This document shows positions 57,150 to 64,000 of a DNA stretch of 64,000 bases, piece by piece (the stretch's first letter is position 1; every line of letters begins with the position of its first letter). The notes under the pieces are model-generated. The model saw nothing but the letters and a program-made list of their open reading frames with translations. It did no database searches and had not been told where the DNA came from. The position numbers were made by a program, and so were the translations under genes. The stretch covers positions 77,071,668-77,135,667 of the forward strand of contig OY804576.1 of the NCBI GenBank assembly GCA_963680875.1, written 5' to 3'. Source of the DNA: Bathymodiolus brooksi. Lineage: Eukaryota; Mollusca; Bivalvia; Mytilida; Modiolidae.

Positions 57150-57590
57150 TTTTATGACGTTTTTATTACTGGGTCGATACCTCTGCTGGTGGACTATTTA
57201 TCCCTGAGATTATCATCCGCCCAGTAATCAGTGTCTCGGCACTGACATGGTTTATTAGATATATTCATTACTGAAACTTACATTTCCTAAGTAATGTTAT
57301 CATTAATAAAACGAAGGTTCTCCTCCCTCAGGCATATGTGACCATAGCCGATTTTGGCTATCCTGTTTAGGCCCTTTAGGGTTTCTTTTGCTCCCAAATC
57401 TTTAAATTATTTGGCTTACGATATTGAGCGTACCTTCTCCTCCCTCAGGCTTAACAGATTTTGGCTATCCTGTTTAGGCACTTGGGTTTTTTTTGGCTTT
57501 CCAATCTTTTGATTTTGAGCATATCTGATGAAGGTTATTCCAGAAACGCGTCGTGCGCACTAAATTTGATATCTACGATTTACGTACATA
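57150..57590 (+). repeat. dispersed repeat family C, longest copy
   Basis: GGGTCGATACCTCTGCTGGT, CATCCGCCCAGTAATCAGTG, GCACTGACATGGTTTATTAG, CTCCTCCCTCAGGCATATGT, CTGATGAAGGTTATTCCAGA, AACGCGTCGTGCGCAC. An internal ~100-bp stretch from CTCCTCCCTCAGGC to GATTTTGGCTATCCTGTTTA is duplicated. Confidence 0.8.
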
Positions 57591-58020
57591 GTAAAACATT
57601 TCAACCATGAGATAAAAATGTGTATATTTAAAAGCAAGGCCATTTGAGTTGTAAATATTAGATTTTTTTGCATTAGTTTATATTTCAAATATTTGTTCAT
57701 GATATCTATGTCAAGGACACACACAAATTTTGCATAAAATGATATGGAGTGAATTATGCAATAAATATTGTTAGAAGATTACATCATTCCATACATACAT
57801 ATTTATAACCCTATATTTTATAACGATTTGTAATATCTTTTTTAGATCGCATTTAAGTATAAGACTTCAGCCACATTATATTTTAGCTAGGTTATTATGC
57901 TATATATTGACATCATATAATAATAATAATGATAATAAAATATATTGATATCATATTATTATAACAAGAAAATGATAATAAATATCCACGAACTAAATAA
58001 ATATAATTATATGCATAGAA
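57591..58020. other. no gene recognised
   Basis: AT-rich with short ATA/ATG simple repeats near 57920-57945. Confidence 0.5.
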
Positions 58021-58240
58021 AAATAATAAAGTGGAAAAGAACAGAAAAAAAAAGAAAAAAACAACAACAAAGAACAAAAACAAAACAAAACAAACAAAAC
58101 AAACAAAACAAACCAACCCCACAGAAAACTGAAAACAAAAACCACAGTAAATCAGAAAAAAATACAACAAAGATGCAAAAAAAAAAGCAAAAACAAAAAC
58201 AAAACAAAACAAAACAAAAGCAAAAGAAAACATAACAAAA
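58021..58240. repeat. CAAAA-rich low-complexity tract
   Basis: Imperfect CAAAA/AAACA repeats over ~200 bp. The Lys/Gln-rich plus-strand and Phe-rich minus-strand ORFs here are compositional artefacts. Confidence 0.92.
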
Positions 58241-60492
58241 CAATAATAATGTTAAAAAGAACCCATACAAATAGATGTCAAGAATAGGAAGGTGAAATCA
58301 ACACACACATACACCATTAAATTCAGCATTAATCCTTTAATGGTTAACCTAACATGTTGCATTCATGAAATGCTTGCGACTAATGGATATTGTCAATAAA
58401 GTTTTAAAGCGCATAGTCAAGGTCTTTTTGGCATATGGAAGCTGACGTAATGATTAAAACCTTACAAAAAACCCTGATAAAAAAACCAACGTTATGCATA
58501 ATATATATGATGTTGTTTAAAGCGATTATTGTTTGATTTTAAAATTTAATCTGATAGTCGTCGTAACAAATAGACGTAAAATGGCTTTGGAAATGAAATG
58601 GGACCCTATATTTCAAGTTATTGCAAATAGTATCTTTGATGGAGTTTGATATGAGAATGATGAAATCACACTCACTGATAATTAGATCTTGAGATTGGAA
58701 TTGATTCTATTTTAGAATAACAGGTTCGCTATTGATCTATTAGAATAATTCCACGCCTGATTAGAGTTACTTCCCTTTTAACACAACTTCCCGAGTCAAA
58801 TTCACCTAATTAATTTCTACGTTAAACAGGAAACGGATTAATTACCGATTAATTTTTCAAAAGAGACATATTCTGTTGATGACTTAAATGTGCTACTTTT
58901 CATAATAATTTCAGTTTTCTTTGTTCTCAAGTTATTAATATACTGTCAAAAAAGTCGTTATTTTCCCAAATTTAATTAAAATTTGATAATTGTGTGATTG
59001 TTTAAAAAAAAAACATACGTCTGTTTCATCCCGAGTGCGTTCCACTAACATCTAACATAACCCTTTATTGAATCACATTCAAACGACCAATCCACGACAA
59101 GCCTACAAAACCTTAAAAGTATGAAATAGATTAACTGTTTTCTGAAGGCACTTCCGAATGTGATTGAAAGGTTAATTAACCTGATCTTATATATAAACGG
59201 TGTTATTATATGTTAGTGCATTACAGGATAAACATAGATACAGAAAATAAATAGATAGCTTTGTCATTAGTGCACGATACGCCCTTTCCAAAACAGTTGT
59301 AAAATATGAAAAATTGCTCATGGCAACAAATACAATTTTATTCATGTAACTCTGGAAAGACAGGTATGGAAATCGTCAAAATCGAAAGACAGTTTGAGTT
59401 AATCAACATTTACACTGTTTAAAAATATCATAAGCTTTGGTCAGTTTATTGTAAATATTGCCGAAAAACACTATGGTTTTCATTAACAAAGTCTAATTTC
59501 TCTGGAACACCATAAGAGGGAATCTTCAAAATCGAAACGTGCATCTATTAAGGTTTTATAAGGCTTGGTCAAAGCAAACTTGAGTTATCACCTGACATGC
59601 CAAAAATGTATATTCTTCACACCCAATATCCTCGAATTCTGCAGGGTCAAAAGAGAAATCGTGAAAAACCCAAGGCATCGTACTACAATTCTACGGTTGT
59701 GTTAATATTTCGTGACAGCTAACCAAAAGCTATCGTAGGTCATGTGAACGGATGGACGGGCGGACTACGGTATAACCATAATAGGCCCGTCTTTGATGGC
59801 CGTCAAATACGCGTCTCAAGCATCGAACTAATTATAATTAGAATGTATTATTTCTGAGAAAAGTCAAACCAGAGACGCACGAGGTGGAAACCATAACGAT
59901 TGTTGTGCCCATCCCAAAGTCAGGGCCTGGATTTTCAACACAAAGTGAAGTTCTACAATCCTTTCAGAATGTTACTACCGGATACACTTTCGCACATCAA
60001 CCTCTTAATTCATCCTTCAATTATTCTAATTCACACCAAAAAGCAAGGGCCATGAGTTTTCACAAATTGCCAAAAACTTAACTAACCCACATTTAATGGA
60101 TATATCATTGAGATTCTTATGATTGAGCAGTTCACAGACAAGTGTGTATATTTAGCAGCTTACAGTAGGTTAAATTAATGAAATGCAAGATGGAAAGTTT
60201 TAAGCATCATTACAGGGTTCGCATTTACTGATATAAAAAGACTACCCAGTCATACACGTTGACTTGCTATCAATATATACACACATGGTAATCCAGCCAT
60301 ACACGCTAACTTTCTATCCATGTCCGCAACGGGAACTACTTGATAAGTCTCAGAAGCTTTTATGACAGAGTAGAAATACACTAATAAGTCTCAGAAGCTA
60401 TTATGACAGGGTATAGACATACATGTACGTCATGAGATTAATGTCTGACGGATAACGGAGGACACATATAGCTTGTTACTTGTACACTATAA
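58241..60492. other. no gene recognised; old repeat traces
   Basis: The stretch 59340-59775 has a loosely periodic CTCTGGAA / GTCAAAATCGAAA / GCTTGGTCA pattern ending in GATGGACGGGCGGACTACGG, resembling an old bivalve dispersed repeat. A 65-codon frame at 59884-60081 has no ATG and no recognised motif. Confidence 0.5.
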
Positions 60493-60633
60493 GTTATCTA
60501 CGTGTCTACCCGTGGGCATTGAGATTGTACCACCCTGAAGCACTTCTGCATAGCCTGAGGCAAAGCCGAAGGTTGTACAGTAGTGCTGAAGGGTTGTACA
60601 ATTTAAATGCCCACGGGTAGACACGTAGATAAC
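60493..60633. repeat. long-armed foldback with GC-rich tip (foldback B)
   Basis: 52-bp arms (60493-60544, 60582-60633) match almost perfectly over GTTATCTACGTGTCTACCCG and TGGGCATT, and again over AGCACT with a few mismatches. The centre carries CTGAGGCAAAGCCGAAGG, a small hairpin with a CAAAG loop. This has the same layout as the tip of foldback A read on the other strand, with the G-C pairs of the stem reversed. Confidence 0.92.
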
Positions 60634-60708
60634 GATTTTATCCCCGGTTTGAAAACAAAAAATAATTTTTAATGAATTTTCTTGATATTTTATTTAACGT
60701 AATTAGAA

Positions 60709-60728
60709 CGGGGGGAGGGGGGGGGGGA
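60709..60728 (+). repeat. G-rich run
   Basis: A run of 19 G broken once by A. Possible G-quadruplex or assembly-sensitive homopolymer. Confidence 0.85.
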
Positions 60729-60804
60729 TGCAAAGCGCTTTGGTATTATGAGCTAACATGCATAGCAACGTACAAGACCTCACGTGACGTTACGTGCCGG
60801 GGGC

Positions 60805-61002
60805 ATGGATTTTGTACCAACGGGTCATCGACCAATCATAAGCCGACATTTTTATCAAGCCGGGGATAATGTCATCTTCTCATCAAAATACCAGGGAAAA
60901 AGGGGAACAATACCGCGTGAACATGATTTAACGTATTGGTTACCGAGCAATTTGCGGAAAGATTTACCCAAAGAAACTGGGAGAAGCACACGAAAAGCTT
61001 GA
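60805..61002 (+). CDS. uncharacterised 65-codon ORF
   Basis: Opens at an ATG (60805) and reads MDFVPTGHRPIISRHFYQAG, later GTIPREHDLTYWLPSNL and KDLPKETGRSTRKA before a TGA. Its mixed charged and aromatic composition is more protein-like than that of other ORFs in this AT-rich DNA. I do not recognise a family, and no splice partner or second copy was seen. It could be an exon, a repeat-derived frame or chance. Confidence 0.25.
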   Translation: MDFVPTGHRPIISRHFYQAGDNVIFSSKYQGKRGTIPREHDLTYWLPSNLRKDLPKETGRSTRKA

Positions 61003-61400
61003 TTTCCACTGTATTTTTTTTACAGCAATGCTAATAAAAATGTAAATATCTAACCTCACCATAAATCTTTAAATTTTTCGGCTGAAACCAAATCGAAGTT
61101 TTTGTTCATGGTTGGAAATCTTATTTACCAGATGAATGTATACAATGTACAGACTATAACACACTCATTAATACTGTGAAAAGACTGCTTAACTTGTATT
61201 TTACGCCATAATGTTGTAGACTTTAAATCCAAGTCCAACAGGAGAACATGAAGCAGACGTAACCATACAAGTCTGCGAAACGACACGGACAATCGGAACA
61301 AAGAGGAAAATGTATGTTCATATACAATACAGTAAAAAAAAACAAAAAAAAACGCGACAGAAGCAGAAAGTTCTGTTTTATATTCTACATCCATCAAGCC
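61003..61400. other. no gene recognised
   Basis: Nothing supported on either strand. Confidence 0.5.
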
Positions 61401-61548
61401 TAATCAAATGTATTTGCACTAGTGTGAGACCAAAGCTTAATTAAATGTATTTGCACTAGTGTGGGACCAAAGCTTAATTAAATGTATTTGCACTAGTGTG
61501 GGACGACAACTTAATCAAATGTATTTGCACTAGTGTGGGGGATACAGG
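61401..61548. repeat. four 37-bp tandem units
   Basis: AAATGTATTTGCACTAGTGT occurs four times at exactly 37-bp spacing, joined by GGGACCAAAGCTTAATT-like linkers. The last unit diverges after GTGTGGG. Confidence 0.95.
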
Positions 61549-61779
61549 TAACCTTGATGCGCACATAGATTGTTCATAACTATATATTTTGCAGACTAAC
61601 CAATTTTGACGTTTTGGTGCAATTATCGAAAAATACTATACATGAAAAGGAAGTGTCAATTGAAATATTGAGTAAGGGTGTTCTAATTCTGCTCAAAAGA
61701 TGACTTATGTTTACACAACAAAAATGTTATCCAGCTTTTACCGAAACTTGAAGTTGCCTATGCGATTTCCACATAATAA

Positions 61780-62214
61780 CTATGTTCGGTACGTCTTTAT
61801 CCTCAGCTGTTTGTAGGAGGGCTCATGTCTTATTTATGTTATTTGTGTTTGTTTGGTATGGTGGTGTGACTGGGTCCAACGTCTTGTCCTATTATATGTC
61901 TTTACGTTCTTAGTCCAGTGTTGTGATGTCCGCTACAATTTCCCCATAGAAATGATGTTTTTTTTTGTCTTCGCCCCTAGGCTAGTGGCTTTAAGGAGGG
62001 ATTATGTCTTATTTATGTCATACGGTATGTGTTTGTTTGCGCATAGTGATGTCAAATACGTCTTGACTATATGAATAACATGGCGGGCGTCTTATTAGAA
62101 GCAGGAACAGCTTACCATTCGCATGCACATAGCTGGATTTACCCCCTATTTTTGATTGGGTTTTGGTTGCTCATCATTTTAGTTTTCTGTCCTGTGTTTT
62201 ATTTGTTTTTGTCC
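61780..62214 (+). repeat. family B copies leading into the right-edge array
   Basis: Two partial family B segments (AGGGCTCATGTCTTATTTAT near 61828 and AGGGATTATGTCTTATTTAT near 61996) precede a P3-like head (GAAGCAGGAACAGCTTACCA, ATTTACCCCCTATTTTTGAT, TTGGTTGCTCATCATTTTAG) that runs straight into the minisatellite. Confidence 0.7.
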
Positions 62215-64000
62215 TGTGTCTTGTGGGCCCTTTGTTACCAGTGTCTCTGAATTGTCTTCATCCTGTGTCTTGTGTACCCATTGTTGCCAGTGTCTCTGAA
62301 TTGTCTTCATCCTGTGTCCTGTGTACCCATTGTTGCTGGTGTCTCTGGATTGTCTTCATCATGTGTCTTGTGTATCCATTGTTGACAGTGTCTCTGGATT
62401 GTCTTCATCCTGTGTTTTGTGTGCCCATTGTTGCCAGTGTCTCTGGATTGTCTTCATCCTGTGTCTTGTGTGCCTATTGCTGCCGGTGTCTCTGAATTGT
62501 CTTCATCCTGTGTCTTGTGTGCCCATTGTTGCCAGTGTTTCTGGATTGTCTTCATCCTGTGTCTTGTGTACCCATTGTTGACAGTGTCTCTGGAATGTCT
62601 TCATCCTGTGTCTTGTGTGCCCATTGTTGCCAGTGTCTCTGAATTGTCTTCATCCTGTTTCGTGTGTACCCATTGTTGCTAGTGTCTCTGAATTGTCTTC
62701 ATCCTGTGTCTTGTGTACCCATTGTTGACAGTGTCTCTGGAATGTCTTCATCCTGTGTCTTGTGTGCCCATTGTTGCCAGTGTCTCTGAATTGTCTTCAT
62801 CCTGTGTCTTGTGTACCCATTGTTGACAGTGTCTCTGAATTGTCTTCATCCTGTGTCTTGTGTACCCATTGTTGCCAGTGTCTCTGAATTGTCTTCATCC
62901 TGTGTCTTGTGTACCCATTGTTGACAGTGTCTCTGGATTGTCTTCATCCTGTGTCTTGTGTGCCCATTGTTGCCAGTGTCTTTGAATTGTCTTCATCCTG
63001 TGTCTTGTGTGCCCATTGTTGTCAGTGTCTCTGAATTGTCTTCATCCTGTGTCTTGTGTACCCATTGTTGACAGTGTCTTTGAATTGTCTTCATCATGTG
63101 TCTTGTGTACCCATTGTTGCCAGTGTCTCTGAATTGTCTTCATCCTGTGTCTTGTGTGCCCATTGTTGACAGTGTCTCTGGATTGTCTTCATCGTGTGTC
63201 TTGTGTGCCCATTGTTGCTAGTGTCTTTGAATTGTCTTCATCATGTGTCCTGTGTACCCATTGTTGCCAGTATCTCTGAATTGTCTTCATCATGTGTCTT
63301 GTGTACCCATTGTTGCCAGTGTCTCTGAATTGTCTTCATCCTGCGTCTTGTGTACCCATTGTTGCCAGTGTCTCTGAATTGTCTTCATCCTGTGTCTTGT
63401 GTGACCATTATTGTCAGTGTCTCTGAATTGTCTTCATCCTGTGTTTTGTGTGCCCATGGTTGCCAGTGTCTCTGGATTATCGTCATCCTGTGCCTTGTGT
63501 GCCCATTGTTGCCAATGTCTCTGGATTGTCTTCATCATGTGTCTTGTGTGCCCATTGTTGCCAGTGTCTCTGAATTGTCTTCATCCTGTGTCTTGTGTAC
63601 ACATTGTTGACAGTGTCTCTGGATTGTCTTCATCTGTGTCTTGTGTGCCCATTGTTGCCAGTGTCTCTGAATTGTCTTCATCCTGTGTCTTGTGTACCCA
63701 TTGTTGCCAGTGTCTCTGAATTGTCTTCATCATGTGTCTTGTGTACCCATTGTTGTCAGTGTCTCTGGATTGTCTTCATCCAGTGTCTTGTGTGACCATT
63801 GTTGTCAGTGTCTCTGAATTGTCTTCATCCTGTGTCTTGTGTGCCCATTGTTGCCAGTGTCTCTGGATTATCGTCATCCTGTGCCTTGTGTGCCCATTGT
63901 TGCCAGTGTCTCTGGATTGTCTTCATCCTGTGTCTTGTGTACCCATTGTTGCTAGTGTCTCTGAATTGTTTTAATTCTGTGTCTTGTGTGCCCACTGTTG
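62215..64000 (+). repeat. ~50-bp minisatellite, about 35 units, cut by window edge
   Basis: Tandem units of TGTCTTGTGTACCCATTGTT, GCCAGTGTCTCTGAATTGTC, TTCATCCTG, with many single-base variants (TACCC/TGCCC, GCCAG/GACAG, GAATTG/GGATTG). The variants are interspersed, suggesting higher-order exchange. The motif is that of family B. The Cys/Ser-rich ORFs that run through it are spurious. The array continues beyond the window. Confidence 0.96.

Noticed and set aside
57520..57575. Hammerhead ribozyme in family C (CTGATGA ... GAAA)
   Set aside because: Stem II would have only two good pairs and the third stem does not close before a cleavage-type UH; other copies do not restore it.
62163..63974. 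Cys/Ser-rich repeat ORFs at the right edge
   Set aside because: Fragments of frames through the ~50-bp minisatellite; they shift frame unit by unit.

Overview
The window is AT-rich invertebrate DNA with introns and a very high load of old transposable elements and minisatellites. There are no bacterial-style operons. The repeat set (a SINE-like family ending in GTGGCGTTAAACACC, a tRNA-headed SINE with an ACTC tail, an AGCTCACC repeat, and very many short 3' ends of one Penelope-like element) points to a bivalve, most likely a mytilid mussel. That assignment is inferred from repeat style, not from a marker gene.

Host genes. The one well supported gene is goosecoid on the minus strand. Exon 1 (8605-8809) and exon 2 (5106-5311) join in frame across a phase-1 intron of 3,293 bp. 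They give 137 codons, from an N-terminal eh1 repressor motif to homeodomain position 46. The exon with the rest of the homeodomain is not seen and should lie to the left of the window. The upstream region 8810-9270 has a TATA-like box and a cluster of TAATCC sites. A possible THAP-like first exon (26034-26114) and a 65-codon ORF (60805-61002) are weak candidates.

1-15 kb: left-edge minisatellite, SINE copies, goosecoid, four inverted-repeat structures, and a 3.5-kb element with 33-bp terminal inverted repeats and a 5-bp flanking duplication (11560-15088). 15.9-19.6 kb: a decayed, nearly full-length Penelope-like element of the permuted Naiad type (GIY-YIG endonuclease before the reverse transcriptase, CxC linker), flanked by almost identical ~210-bp pseudo-LTRs. 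20-56 kb: a repeat graveyard with at least 17 short Penelope 3' ends, several minisatellites, a LINE tail, two hAT-like MITEs and further SINEs. 56-64 kb: degenerate arrays, a large foldback, and a ~50-bp-unit minisatellite that runs off the right edge.

Two themes link the regions. First, the many short dispersed repeats are largely explained as 3' ends of Penelope elements, because some copies still encode the end of the reverse transcriptase. Second, two of the minisatellites (25.3 kb and 62.2 kb) grew from the same internal motif of one dispersed repeat. The observation most likely to be new is a set of long-armed foldbacks at 4.2, 43.4 and 60.5 kb (and a looser one at 10.4 kb) whose arms are unrelated but whose tips carry a similar GC-rich hairpin.
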